Shown: one piece after another, positions 9,743 through 18,719 of the stretch
Position numbering within the stretch: the first letter of the stretch is position 1
Layout of the letters: the number at the start of each line of letters is the position of its first letter
Origin: Bacillus sp. ISL-18
GTDB taxonomy: Bacteria > Bacillota > Bacilli > Bacillales > Cytobacillaceae
Length of the DNA: 64,000 nucleotides
Assembly: GCF_018613415.1 (NCBI RefSeq)
Contig: NZ_JAGGQG010000010.1
Location: 347,573-411,572, forward strand
Direction: 5' to 3'
Notes under the pieces: model-generated
Databases searched by the model: none
Told to the model about the DNA's origin: nothing
What the model saw: only the letters and a program-made list of their open reading frames with translations
Position numbers and translations under genes: made by a program

Positions 9743-11236
9743 GTGGAGCAAAACATGACTTCGTTAATAATGATATTTGGAGCAACTGGAGATTTGGCTA
9801 AACGAAAATTATTCCCCTCTCTTTACCGCTTATTTTCACGAAATAAACTAGACAAGTTTGCCGTGATTGGAGTTGCAAGAAGATCCCTTTCTAATGATGA
9901 TTTTCAAGCATCTGTAAAGGAATCCGTGATTTCATCTTTAGGAAACAAAGAAGATCTTGATCAATTTGTTTCCCATTTCTATTATCAATCACATGATGTA
10001 GCGGATTCCAGTTCTTATGTATCATTAAGAAATTTTGCTGATCAAATTGATGCAGATTATGATCTGGAGGGAAATCGAATCTTTTACTTGGCAATGGCTC
10101 CGGAATTTTTTGGTCCGATTGCCCTGCATTTAAAATCCGATGGCCTTACCGATGTTAAAGGATATAAACGGCTTGTCATTGAGAAACCATTTGGTCACGA
10201 CTTAGAATCGGCTAAGGAGTTAAACCAACAGATTAGAAGTGCCTTTTCAGAAAAAGAGGTATACCGGATTGATCACTATTTAGGAAAGGAAATGGTTCGA
10301 AACATCGAGGTCATTCGTTTTGCCAATGCCATTTTTGAACCTCTTTGGAATAACCGATATATTTCTAATATACAAATTACATCAAGTGAAACACTTGGGG
10401 TTGAAGAGCGCGGCCGTTACTATGAAACAAGCGGTGCTCTTCGGGATATGCTGCAAAATCATATGATGCAAATGGTAGCCTTGCTTGCGATGGAGCCGCC
10501 AATTAGTCTGACTACCGACGAAGTAAGATCTGAAAAGGTTAGAGTGTTTAGGTCCCTTAGAACTGTCGAAGGTGATGAAGTAGATCAATATTTTGTCCGC
10601 GGACAGTATGGTGAAGGAATGGTTGAGGATGTTAATGTTCCTAAATACCGTGATGAAGCAATGGTTGATAAAGAATCCAATACGGAAACCTTTGTAGCTG
10701 GAAAGATTATGATTGATAATTTCCGTTGGGCGGGTGTGCCTTTTTATATTCGTACCGGTAAAAGAATGGCCACTAAATCAACCAAAATCGTCGTTCAATT
10801 TAAAGACATTCCGATGAATTTGTATTATCAAACAGAAAAAATGTTAAATCCCAACTTGCTTGTCATCCATATTCAGCCTGAAGAAGGAATAACACTGCAT
10901 CTAAACGCTAAAAAAGCAGGCGGACACCTTGATGCTCAAGAAGTAAAATTAAGCTTTGCCAATACAGGCATTCATGCCATGAATACTCCTGAAGGGTATG
11001 AGAAACTCTTATACGATTGTATGAGAGGGGATGCTACCAATTTCACACATTGGGATGAAGTAGCGTACTCTTGGGCTTTTGTAGATAAGATTTCAGCTGT
11101 ATGGGAAAAAACGAAAGCAGCATTTCCTAATTATGAATCCGGAACAATGGGTCCTAAGGCAGCAGATGAACTTCTCGAAAAAGACGGCTTCTTCTGGTGG
11201 CCTATGGCTGATTTAGAGGTTGATATTTGTAAGTAA
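9743..11236 (+). CDS. zwf: Glucose-6-phosphate 1-dehydrogenase
   Basis: Oxidises glucose 6-phosphate to 6-phosphogluconolactone with NADP, the entry to the oxidative pentose phosphate pathway. IFGATGDLAKRKL is the nucleotide-binding motif and RIDHYLGKE the active-site signature. The open frame runs from 9662, but those 27 codons are lysine-rich and unlike the family; GTG 9743 has AGAGG nine bases upstream and gives 497 residues. ATG 9755, with GGAG six bases before it, is an almost equal alternative. In B. subtilis a 6-phosphogluconate dehydrogenase gene follows; here dinB follows instead. Confidence 0.94.
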   Translation: MEQNMTSLIMIFGATGDLAKRKLFPSLYRLFSRNKLDKFAVIGVARRSLSNDDFQASVKESVISSLGNKEDLDQFVSHFYYQSHDVADSSSYVSLRNFADQIDADYDLEGNRIFYLAMAPEFFGPIALHLKSDGLTDVKGYKRLVIEKPFGHDLESAKELNQQIRSAFSEKEVYRIDHYLGKEMVRNIEVIRFANAIFEPLWNNRYISNIQITSSETLGVEERGRYYETSGALRDMLQNHMMQMVALLAMEPPISLTTDEVRSEKVRVFRSLRTVEGDEVDQYFVRGQYGEGMVEDVNVPKYRDEAMVDKESNTETFVAGKIMIDNFRWAGVPFYIRTGKRMATKSTKIVVQFKDIPMNLYYQTEKMLNPNLLVIHIQPEEGITLHLNAKKAGGHLDAQEVKLSFANTGIHAMNTPEGYEKLLYDCMRGDATNFTHWDEVAYSWAFVDKISAVWEKTKAAFPNYESGTMGPKAADELLEKDGFFWWPMADLEVDICK

Positions 11237-11274
11237 GAAAAGCGGAACTGCCTTTTTTACTTGTTGACAGGAAA

Positions 11275-11314
11275 CTAAAAAGCTCCCTTTGTTTAACAAA
11301 GCGGAGCTTTTTAG
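11275..11314. terminator. Bidirectional terminator between zwf and dinB
   Basis: Outer arms CTAAAAAGCTCC (11275-11286) and GGAGCTTTTTAG (11303-11314) plus an inner CTTTGTT/AACAAAG pairing form a long hairpin. It overlaps the dinB stop codon and serves the convergent zwf and dinB transcripts. Confidence 0.82.
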
Positions 11315-12588
11315 TGTTCATCCTTGTTTTTATCGGGAAACGAACGTAAAAAATCTTTATTAAAGCTTGTCCCAGTTCCAACATTTTCAGCTTGTACATC
11401 ATTATGGGAGCCTGCGGTTTCAATAATATTTTTTCCATACTTTTCACGGAGGCTGGAAAGGGTTTTTAAGAGCGGCTCTTTTTTAGCATCTTTTTCGAAC
11501 GAAAATAAATCCAGCTGTTTAAAAGCATGGTCCTGTTCTACTAGATCATTCCCAGTTATCCCTAATAAACGAACAGGGTCGCCATTCCATGCCCTTAAAA
11601 AAAGCTGTTTCGCAAATAACGAAATATCGTCTTTATGATTAATCGGGTTCAGCAGTTTCATACTTTTGGTAATGGTCTTCCGATCTTTATAACGGATCGT
11701 AATGGCCAAAGCAGTTGTCATAACTGTTTTACGCTTTATTCTGGTCGACACGGTTTCGGCCAAACCATCGAGCACCTGGAACAGTTCTTGTTGATTGCTA
11801 ATATCTCTTGGGAGAGTAGTTGAATTTCCGATACTTTTAAATTCCGATACAGATTCAGGGTCTACAGGCCGAGAGTCAATACCGTTTGCTCTATCTTTAA
11901 TGCGCATCCCATTGATTCCGAGAAGTGACTTTAATTGGATTTCATTTCCTTTAGCTAAGTCCCCAATCGTTTGAATTCCAATTGATTGTAATTTCTCAGC
12001 AGTCTTTTTCCCAACCCCATGCATTTCATTTGTATTCAAGGGCCACAGGATGGTAGGAATATCGCGTTTCCGCAGGATGGTTATTCCCAGAGGCTTTTTC
12101 ATATCAGAAGCCGTTTTTGCTAAAAATTTATTCGGGGCGATCCCAATACTGCAGGGTAAATCCAGTTGATTTAGGAGTCTGTTTTGGATACTTTCAGCAA
12201 TCTCGATTGGACTCCCGAGGGAAAAGCTCTCGGTAATATCCATATATCCTTCATCAATCGAAACAGGTTCGACTAGCTCGGTATATTGTCTAAGTATTTC
12301 AAACATGGCAGTCGATGCAGCCCGGTATCGTTCGAAATTCGGTTTCATCACCACTAGCTGCGGACAAAGTTTTTTCGCTTCCCAAAGCGGCATGGTCGTT
12401 TTTACACCAAATTTTCTTGCTTCATAGCTGCAGGTCACAATAATTCCCCGTCGCTCCTCAACATTTCCCGCAATGGCAAGCGGTTTTCCCTTCAGTTCAG
12501 GGGCATAAGCCATTTCAACAGAAGCGTAAAAACAATTCATGTCTACATGTAAAATCACTCGTCCATTTTTCGGATACATTTCCTTCAT
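11311..12588 (-). CDS. dinB: DNA polymerase IV (Y family)
   Basis: A 425-residue translesion DNA polymerase that extends past damaged bases with low fidelity. HVDMNCFYASVE and SIDEGYMDI carry the catalytic acidic residues, followed by the helix-hairpin-helix region (GVGKKTAEKL) and the little-finger domain. QLDLF near the C-terminus fits a beta-clamp binding motif. ATG 12588 is preferred to GTG 12597, which would lie one base from the AAGGG ribosome site. It corresponds to B. subtilis polY1 (yqjH). Roughly fifty residues after the clamp motif look like a variable tail. Confidence 0.92.
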   Translation of the reverse strand: MKEMYPKNGRVILHVDMNCFYASVEMAYAPELKGKPLAIAGNVEERRGIIVTCSYEARKFGVKTTMPLWEAKKLCPQLVVMKPNFERYRAASTAMFEILRQYTELVEPVSIDEGYMDITESFSLGSPIEIAESIQNRLLNQLDLPCSIGIAPNKFLAKTASDMKKPLGITILRKRDIPTILWPLNTNEMHGVGKKTAEKLQSIGIQTIGDLAKGNEIQLKSLLGINGMRIKDRANGIDSRPVDPESVSEFKSIGNSTTLPRDISNQQELFQVLDGLAETVSTRIKRKTVMTTALAITIRYKDRKTITKSMKLLNPINHKDDISLFAKQLFLRAWNGDPVRLLGITGNDLVEQDHAFKQLDLFSFEKDAKKEPLLKTLSSLREKYGKNIIETAGSHNDVQAENVGTGTSFNKDFLRSFPDKNKDEH

Positions 12589-12670
12589 AACGAACACACC
12601 CTTAAAACATTTGTTCTACTTTTAGTATAACAAAAAAGGAGGCCATTTGGCGCTCCTTCCGCTAAGTTGG

Positions 12671-13792
12671 TTATTGATTGGTTACTTCATCGATAATGGC
12701 AAGGGTCATCTCAGCAAGCTTATACAATTCTGCAACCGGCATACGCTCGTTTGTGGTATGAATTTCTTCATATCCTACAGCTAAGTTTACAGTCGGAATA
12801 TTGAAACCATTAAATACATTGGCATCACTGCCCCCGCCGCTATGCTGAAGCTCACAGCTGCGGCCAATCTTTGAGGCTGCCTTGCGGGCAATTTCCACAA
12901 CTTGGTCGCCTTCGCCAAATTTGAACCCAGGATACATAACTTCCACTTCCACTTCTGCCCTGCCGCCCATTTGTTCGGCAACCGTTTCAAATGCTTCCTT
13001 CATTTTGTTAACTTGGGCCTGCATTTTTTCCGGAATGAGTGACCGAGCTTCCGCTAAGATATCAACACGGTCGGCAACAATATTAGTAGCTTGTCCGCCT
13101 TCAAAACGGCCAATATTGGCTGTCGTTTCATGATCAATTCTGCCTAATGGCATTTTCGCAATCGATTTGGCAGCAATGGTAATCGCAGATACTCCTTTTT
13201 CAGGTGCGACACCAGCATGGGCTGTTTTGCCATAGATGATTGCTTTTACCTTTGCTTGTGTTGGTGCGGCAACAATCACGTTACCCACTAAGCCATCACT
13301 ATCAAGGGCATAGCCATATTTTGCTTTTATCAATGATGGATCAATTGCTTTGGCACCATGTAAACCAGACTCTTCACCGACAGAGATGACAAATTGAATT
13401 AATCCATGTGGAAGGTTTTGTTCTTTAAGCAGACGAATGGTCTCCAGCATCACGGCTATACCTGTTTTATCATCAGCACCAAGAATCGTCGTACCATCTG
13501 TTACAACATAGCCGTCCTTTATGGAAGGTTTAACACCCTTAGCAGGGGTTACAGTATCCATATGACAGGAGAAATAAAGAGGATCTACTCCTTCTTTTAC
13601 AGCAGGCAATGTACAAATTAAGTTACCTGCTCCATGTCCCGTTATAGCCGTTGTATCATCTTCAAAAACTTCGAGACCTAATTCGGTAAATTTTTGTTTT
13701 AACACCTTCGCAATCTCTGTCTCAAACTTAGTTTCTGAATCAATTTGGACAAGTTCTAAAAATTCATTCAAAAGACGTTCCTGATTAACCAT
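12671..13792 (-). CDS. M20 family tripeptidase T-like metallopeptidase (YqjE-like)
   Basis: A 373-residue zinc aminopeptidase-type enzyme. SCHMDTV holds the first metal histidine, GADDKTG the bridging aspartate, GEESGLHGA the catalytic glutamates, and LQHSGGGSDAN the C-terminal metal site. The dimerisation domain lies between about residues 180 and 290. This is the PepT-like group found at the yqjE locus of Bacillus; a role in peptide breakdown is likely but the preferred substrate is unknown. It is on the same strand as the carboxylase beta subunit, 126 bases downstream of it. Confidence 0.88.
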   Translation of the reverse strand: MVNQERLLNEFLELVQIDSETKFETEIAKVLKQKFTELGLEVFEDDTTAITGHGAGNLICTLPAVKEGVDPLYFSCHMDTVTPAKGVKPSIKDGYVVTDGTTILGADDKTGIAVMLETIRLLKEQNLPHGLIQFVISVGEESGLHGAKAIDPSLIKAKYGYALDSDGLVGNVIVAAPTQAKVKAIIYGKTAHAGVAPEKGVSAITIAAKSIAKMPLGRIDHETTANIGRFEGGQATNIVADRVDILAEARSLIPEKMQAQVNKMKEAFETVAEQMGGRAEVEVEVMYPGFKFGEGDQVVEIARKAASKIGRSCELQHSGGGSDANVFNGFNIPTVNLAVGYEEIHTTNERMPVAELYKLAEMTLAIIDEVTNQ

Positions 13793-13918
13793 TTATGACC
13801 CTCCAATTATGTACACTCTAATATCCAGCCGTAAGCACTAGCCAAGGTGCTTCTGCTTTTCTATTTCAGTATACCTCTTTATTTGTTATATCATCAAATG
13901 AAAGAGCTACGTGGTAAA

Positions 13919-15469
13919 TTAGAGAGGGATATTTCCATGTTTTTTGGACGGCCGTGACTCTTGTTTTGATTTTAGCATATCCAGTGCTTGAATAATTTTT
14001 ATCCTAGTATCACGTGGATCAATAACATCATCGACCATGCCTCTGCTTGCGGCCACATACGGGTTAGCAAATTTCTCACGGTATTCTTCAATTTTTTGCT
14101 GTCTAGTAAGCTCCGGGTTTTTACTACTGTTGATTTCCTTTGCAAAAATAATGTTGGCTGCTCCTTGTGGACCCATTACGGCGATTTCCGCATTTGGCCA
14201 AGCAAATACTAAATCTGCACCGATCGACTTACTATTTAATGCCACATATGCACCACCATAAGCTTTTCTTAAAATAACCGTCAATTTAGGCACAGTGGCT
14301 TCAGAATAAGCGAATAAAATTTTCGCCCCATGGCGAATAATTCCACCATGTTCCTGTTTAACCCCAGGAAAGAAACCGGTTACATCTTCAAACGTAATAA
14401 TTGGGATATTAAAAGAATCACATGTCCTGATAAATCTGGCTGCTTTATCAGATGAATCAATATCCAGGCCCCCCGCCATTACTTTTGGCTGATTACAGAC
14501 AAGTCCGACTGTTTCGCCTTTGATTCGTGCAAAACCAACGACAATATTTTTTGCAAAGTTTTGATGAATCTCCATAAAGGAGCTGTCATCGACTACTTGT
14601 TCGATTACCTTTCTAACATCATAAGGGCGAACTGCATCAAACGGGACAACATCCAATAAATCAGGACGATAATCGTTCTCCTCCTCCACATCTAATACGG
14701 GTGGCTTTTCTCGATTATTTTGTGGAAGATAACTCAAAAGTCTGCGGACATTTTCCAAGACCTCAGCTTCAGTCCCAGCTTGAAAATGGGCGTTTCCACT
14801 GATGGAATTATGAACATTTGCGCCGCCAAGATCCTCGGGAGAGATCTTTTCTCCCGTTACGGTTTCAATTACTTTTGGACCAGTTATAAACATCTGACTC
14901 GTATTTTCAACCATAAAAACAAAATCGGTAATCGCTGGTGAATAAACGGCACCACCAGCGCACGGCCCCATGATGACTGAGATTTGCGGAATGACTCCGG
15001 AATATATGGCATTCCGATAAAAGATATGTCCATACCCATCAAGTGAAACCACACCTTCTTGTATACGTGCCCCGCCAGAGTCATTAAGACCGACAAAAGG
15101 GGTGCCGTTTTTGGCTGCTAAGTCCATTACCGCTGCAATTTTTTTCGCATGCATTTCCCCTAATGCACCGCCAAAAACAGTGAAGTCCTGTGAGAATAAA
15201 TAGATCGGTCTGCCATTCACTTTTCCAAAACCTGTTACAACCCCATCACCAGGTCCTTTTTGTTCATCCAAGCCAAAGTCGTTGGTACGGTGTTCAATAA
15301 ATGGATTTAATTCTATAAAACTGCCCCTGTCTACCAACAGGTCAATTCTCTCGCGCGCTGTTAATTTCCCTTTTTGATGCTGCTTATCAATTCGTTCATC
15401 TCCGCCGCCAAGCTCTACTTCCCTGCGCTTATCATACAGTTCATTGATTTTTTCATAAATATCAATCAT
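13919..15469 (-). CDS. Acyl-CoA carboxylase beta subunit (propionyl-CoA carboxylase-type, YqjD-like)
   Basis: A 516-residue carboxyltransferase that moves CO2 from carboxybiotin to an acyl-CoA, most likely propionyl-CoA. Two crotonase-like halves are visible: GGxRIQEG with GPCAGGAVYSPA in the first, and DVTGFFPGVKQEHGGIIRHGAK with AYGGAYVAL in the second. The start overlaps the epimerase stop by four bases (ATGA), so the two are translationally coupled, which supports the propionyl-CoA assignment. No dedicated biotin-carrying alpha subunit is adjacent; AccC and AccB are encoded at 52-54 kb, but their use here is an inference. Confidence 0.9.
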   Translation of the reverse strand: MIDIYEKINELYDKRREVELGGGDERIDKQHQKGKLTARERIDLLVDRGSFIELNPFIEHRTNDFGLDEQKGPGDGVVTGFGKVNGRPIYLFSQDFTVFGGALGEMHAKKIAAVMDLAAKNGTPFVGLNDSGGARIQEGVVSLDGYGHIFYRNAIYSGVIPQISVIMGPCAGGAVYSPAITDFVFMVENTSQMFITGPKVIETVTGEKISPEDLGGANVHNSISGNAHFQAGTEAEVLENVRRLLSYLPQNNREKPPVLDVEEENDYRPDLLDVVPFDAVRPYDVRKVIEQVVDDSSFMEIHQNFAKNIVVGFARIKGETVGLVCNQPKVMAGGLDIDSSDKAARFIRTCDSFNIPIITFEDVTGFFPGVKQEHGGIIRHGAKILFAYSEATVPKLTVILRKAYGGAYVALNSKSIGADLVFAWPNAEIAVMGPQGAANIIFAKEINSSKNPELTRQQKIEEYREKFANPYVAASRGMVDDVIDPRDTRIKIIQALDMLKSKQESRPSKKHGNIPL

Positions 15470-15885
15470 TTTACCCCTTCATCCCCTTTTTTCTCACAAA
15501 GCTCAACTAGAACACCCGCTGCGGATTTCGGATGCATGAAGGCGATTTGTGCCCCGCCTGCCCCTAACCTCGGATGGTCATCGATCATCCGAATTCCCTG
15601 CTCCCTCATATTAGCTATTCTTTCTTCAATCGAAGTCACACCGAGAGCCACATGGTGAATCCCCTCTCCGCGTTTCGCAATAAAACCTGCAATCGGGCTT
15701 TCCTCTGAGGTTGGCTCAAGAAGCTCCAGTTTGGTTTCACCTGCATTAAGAAAAGCCACTTTAACCTTTTGGGTATCAACTACTTCGATTCCTAACAAAG
15801 GCAGCCCTAACACATCCGTATAAAATGGCAGCGTATTCTCCAACGACTTTACAGCAATTCCAATATGGTCGATTTTTTTAATCAT
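15466..15885 (-). CDS. mce: Methylmalonyl-CoA epimerase
   Basis: A 139-residue VOC-fold enzyme that interconverts (S)- and (R)-methylmalonyl-CoA, linking propionyl-CoA carboxylase to the B12-dependent mutase. IDHIGIAVKSL opens the first beta-alpha-beta unit with a metal histidine; GIHHVALGV supplies another and a C-terminal glutamate (VLVELCE) completes the site. It is the first gene of the pair with the carboxylase beta subunit, and the mutase genes are about 7 kb away on the same strand. Corresponds to B. subtilis yqjC. Confidence 0.92.
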   Translation of the reverse strand: MIKKIDHIGIAVKSLENTLPFYTDVLGLPLLGIEVVDTQKVKVAFLNAGETKLELLEPTSEESPIAGFIAKRGEGIHHVALGVTSIEERIANMREQGIRMIDDHPRLGAGGAQIAFMHPKSAAGVLVELCEKKGDEGVK

Positions 15886-16049
15886 GTTTTTCCCCTCTGT
15901 TCCAAAATTAAAATAAATCTGACAGTTACCATATTCGTTAAAAAGTTCATAAATCCTTCCTAAAATGCTTAGTTGTTCCGTTGTCCATTTAGGCTTTTCC
16001 TAGTAAAATAGGGATAAAGCTCATAGAAGTTAGAGGGAGGTACTTAAAA

Positions 16050-16148
16050 TTGTCTAAAAAGAAAACACGAAAAATTATTGTCTATCTCATGCTTTTTGCC
16101 ATGTTGGCCTCAACCCTCCTATTAGGTATTGCAAGATTCTTATCTTAA
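16050..16148 (+). CDS. prli42: Stressosome-associated small membrane protein Prli42
   Basis: A 32-codon gene missed by simple length cut-offs. TTG 16050 has GGGAGG nine bases upstream. The product begins MSKKKTRKIIVYLML, continues through one hydrophobic helix (about residues 9-29) and ends RFLS. The basic N-terminus followed by a single membrane helix and the FAMLASTLL core fit the Prli42 family, which in Listeria anchors the stressosome to the membrane and feeds sigma-B activation. A hairpin terminator follows the stop within ten bases, so it is a single-gene unit, divergent from mce. The identification rests on memory of the family pattern. Confidence 0.82.
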   Translation: MSKKKTRKIIVYLMLFAMLASTLLLGIARFLS

Positions 16149-16155
16149 AAATACG

Positions 16156-16185
16156 AAGGGACTGTTCATATTTGAACAGTCCCTT
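16156..16185 (+). terminator. Terminator of the Prli42 gene
   Basis: Perfect 13-bp stem (AAGGGACTGTTCA and its complement) with a 4-base loop, followed by a short T-rich tail. It begins eight bases after the stop codon. Confidence 0.78.
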
Positions 16186-16222
16186 ATCTTAAAGATTAAG
16201 AAAGTAAAATTGACTTTGAAAT

Positions 16223-16371
16223 TTGTCCAGCTCCAGCGCCCTAGCGGCTAGTGTCCTTCGCGCTCCGCCCTACGATAAGTCAACATCGAATCGCTACCGC
16301 TCTTCGTGTTTCCTTTATCTCAGTTGGAGCGCTCCAGGCCATACGCCGCTGACCAGGGCGCTTGCGCTTTT
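16223..16371. repeat. Dispersed GC-rich repeat family A, longest copy
   Basis: About 150 bases, G+C-rich against its surroundings, beginning TTGTCCAGCTCCAGCGCC and ending GGGCGCTTGCGCTTTT. The same termini, in opposite orientation, occur at 44092-44213 and 59470-59530, with a remnant at 27519-27536. The interior differs between copies. It abuts the stop codon of the L,D-transpeptidase gene. No coding capacity is seen. Confidence 0.75.
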
Positions 16372-16372
16372 C

Positions 16373-16894
16373 TTATTTTATTGCTCCGTTTTCTTTTGCT
16401 AAAATTTCAAAGGATTTATTTGAGGAGGTAACCAATATTTTTGTTCCAAGCGGGATTAATGGAAAAAGCGAGGATACGACCTCGTTCTGGGTGCGGATAC
16501 AACCATGTGATACATACTTTCCAATGGAAGCTGGTTGATTCGTTCCATGAATACCGTAGATTCGGCCGTCAGTTCCTTTGGCATCAAAACCAATCCATCT
16601 AGCTCCAAGTGGATTTTTGGGCGAGCCTCCAGGAATATTCTTCTTGCGGTAATATGGATTCTTTGCCTTTACCGTAATGGTAAAAAGGCCTTCAGGAGTT
16701 AATCCTTGAGTTTTGCCGGTACCTACACTGACGATTGTTTGCACTTTGTTATCATTGATAAGCGCTAGTTCATTGTTTGTTTTATTGACGATAACGAAGG
16801 GATCGCCAACCATAGGGTTAGCTCCTAATGGCCAAAGGGGTGAGAGAAAAAAAGTCATGAGAAGAGGCGATAATAGTTTAAGCAATCTAACCAC
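16373..16894 (-). CDS. Exported L,D-transpeptidase (YkuD domain)
   Basis: A 173-residue protein with a hydrophobic export segment (residues 1-24) and a YkuD catalytic domain. These enzymes form 3-3 crosslinks in peptidoglycan or modify it, in the cell envelope. The signature HGTNQPASIGKYVSHGCIR has the catalytic histidines and the nucleophile cysteine near residue 131. There is no LysM domain, and the C-terminus is a short tail after the fold. It sits at the place where B. subtilis has yqjB, 14 bases downstream of yqjA, and is bordered on its other side by repeat family A. Confidence 0.88.
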   Translation of the reverse strand: MVRLLKLLSPLLMTFFLSPLWPLGANPMVGDPFVIVNKTNNELALINDNKVQTIVSVGTGKTQGLTPEGLFTITVKAKNPYYRKKNIPGGSPKNPLGARWIGFDAKGTDGRIYGIHGTNQPASIGKYVSHGCIRTQNEVVSSLFPLIPLGTKILVTSSNKSFEILAKENGAIK

Positions 16895-16908
16895 CTGCCT
16901 TTTTCCCC

Positions 16909-17892
16909 TTAATTTGCCTCGACCCTCATGGTTTCATTCATTTTTTTAACATAAAGGGAACTTTTGATAATAAGATACTCGTTCATTTCATTAACTAATT
17001 GCAGCAATGCTGCCCTGACTTCAAATTCCTGTCTTGTTTTAGGAAGTTCCATATCTTCGAATTCTTTTTTCATTTCTTTTAATTTATCTATATAAATATA
17101 AGCTGTGTTCCCCGGATGGATATTCTCTGAAAGTTCCTCAAGAAAATCAGCCACCATATTTCCTTGTTTCACGGTACTACTAAGTGATGTGACCATTGGT
17201 AAAACGCGTTCAATTATTTCAAATTGTTTTTCTCTGATTTTAAAATATTCAAAGTACGCGTTTTCTTCACGCCAAAGACGGTTTTCAAAATCTCTATACG
17301 CAAGCATTTTTGCCTCATCCAGCAGCTCGGCACTTTCAGTAATTTCTTTTCCGTCCCAGCTGCTCTCCCCAGTTCTTAAAAACCTAACCATTTCGCAAAA
17401 AATGATTTTAAGATTTTCCTCAATCTTCACTTGAAAGTCTTTTAGTTTTTTATCCACACTAGGCATATACAGGTTAATAAGTAACGCGACACCTATACCG
17501 ACCGTTATTACCCCAAGTTCATTTAAAAAAATTGACCATGAAATGTGATGTGCCATGTAAATATGTAAAATAATAACACTGCTTGTTACAACGCCATCTT
17601 TTGCTTTTAGCATTACAATAGTAGGGATAAAGAATAGCAGCATTAGTCCAATAACAATGGAATGATAAGCAATTCCTTCGAAAAAGACTGCTGAAAAAGG
17701 CATGGCTAAAACACAGGCTAAAAATCGGTCCCAAGCAGTTCGAAGTGATCTCCTTTTTGTGACTTGAACACATAAAATCGTTAATATACCTGCTGAGGTA
17801 AAATTATGCAGTCCTAACTGCTGTGCAATTAAAATGGAAACAGCCGTACCTACAGCTGTTTTAATTGTCCGATATCCAATCGAAAATTTCAA
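16909..17892 (-). CDS. yqjA: Aromatic acid exporter family protein YqjA (DUF939)
   Basis: About 327 residues. The N-terminal 145 residues hold a set of membrane helices of the aromatic acid exporter/FUSC type (GYRTIKTAVGTAVS opens the first), and the C-terminal half is a soluble, charged, largely helical domain (DUF939_C). Transport of aromatic or other weak acids is a family-based guess. The open frame begins at 17922, but TTG 17892 is preferred: GGGGTGAT lies just before it and the protein then starts MKFSIGYR as in B. subtilis. The ribosome site lies directly beyond the artM terminator. Confidence 0.82.
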   Translation of the reverse strand: MKFSIGYRTIKTAVGTAVSILIAQQLGLHNFTSAGILTILCVQVTKRRSLRTAWDRFLACVLAMPFSAVFFEGIAYHSIVIGLMLLFFIPTIVMLKAKDGVVTSSVIILHIYMAHHISWSIFLNELGVITVGIGVALLINLYMPSVDKKLKDFQVKIEENLKIIFCEMVRFLRTGESSWDGKEITESAELLDEAKMLAYRDFENRLWREENAYFEYFKIREKQFEIIERVLPMVTSLSSTVKQGNMVADFLEELSENIHPGNTAYIYIDKLKEMKKEFEDMELPKTRQEFEVRAALLQLVNEMNEYLIIKSSLYVKKMNETMRVEAN

Positions 17893-17910
17893 AAATATCA
17901 CCCCACAAAA

Positions 17911-17935
17911 AAAGATGATCATTTAGATCATCTTT
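17911..17935 (-). terminator. Terminator of the amino-acid ABC transporter operon
   Basis: Perfect 10-bp stem (AAAGATGATC and its complement, 5-base loop). Read on the minus strand it is followed by a run of seven T, and it lies 60 bases after the stop of the ATPase gene. Confidence 0.82.
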
Positions 17936-17996
17936 AGCATATCCCTATTTAGACATTTTTTCCAAGAAAAACTATGATGGAAGTAAGATCAATACA

Positions 17997-18719
17997 CTAT
18001 AATACTTTTTCTAAAAAATCCTTTGCTCTGCTTGTACGTGGATTATTAAAAAACTCACTTGGTGAGCCTTCTTCTAATAATCTCCCTTCATCAAGGAAGA
18101 GGATACGATCAGAAACCTCACGAGCAAACCCCATTTCATGTGTTACAATGGCCATCGTCATTCCGGATTGGGCCAAGTCCTTCATAACAGTTAATACTTC
18201 CTTAACCATCTCGGGATCGAGCGCTGATGTAGGCTCATCAAATAACATTAACTTTGGTTCCATTGCAAGAGCACGTGCAATAGCAACACGCTGTTTCTGA
18301 CCACCTGAAAGATTATTCGGATAAGCAGTCTCTTTTTCAGTAAGGCCCACTCTGGCGAGTAAATCACGAGCTTTAGCTACAGCGGTGTCACGGGATTCCC
18401 CTTTAACTTTTTGCGGAGCGTATGTTAAGTTATCCAATACTGTCAGGTGCGGGAATAAATAAAAGTGCTGAAAAACCATTCCGATTTGTTCCCGAATTTT
18501 CATGATGTTTGTTTTTTTATCCGTAATGTCTTGATTTTCGACCCACACTTTTCCTTTAGTAGGAATTTCCAACATATTCAAACAACGCAGGAAAGTTGAT
18601 TTTCCAGATCCTGACGGGCCAATAATAGAAACAACTTCACCACTGTCAATGTTGGTCGAAATATTTTTTAGGACTTCGTTTTCTCCGAATTGTTTATAGA
18701 GGTTTTCAACTTTAATCAC
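17997..18719 (-). CDS. artM: Amino-acid ABC transporter ATP-binding protein (ArtM-like)
   Basis: A 240-residue polar amino-acid importer ATPase that drives uptake by hydrolysing ATP at the inner face of the membrane. Walker [10 protein letters not shown] is near residues 34-42, the signature LSGGQKQR near 135, Walker [13 protein letters not shown] near 157 and the switch histidine in IVTHEM near 192. Third gene of the unit binding protein-permease-ATPase; its start overlaps the permease stop by eight bases. By position it corresponds to B. subtilis yqiZ (artM), annotated there for arginine; the substrate here is inferred. Confidence 0.92.
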   Translation of the reverse strand: MIKVENLYKQFGENEVLKNISTNIDSGEVVSIIGPSGSGKSTFLRCLNMLEIPTKGKVWVENQDITDKKTNIMKIREQIGMVFQHFYLFPHLTVLDNLTYAPQKVKGESRDTAVAKARDLLARVGLTEKETAYPNNLSGGQKQRVAIARALAMEPKLMLFDEPTSALDPEMVKEVLTVMKDLAQSGMTMAIVTHEMGFAREVSDRILFLDEGRLLEEGSPSEFFNNPRTSRAKDFLEKVL

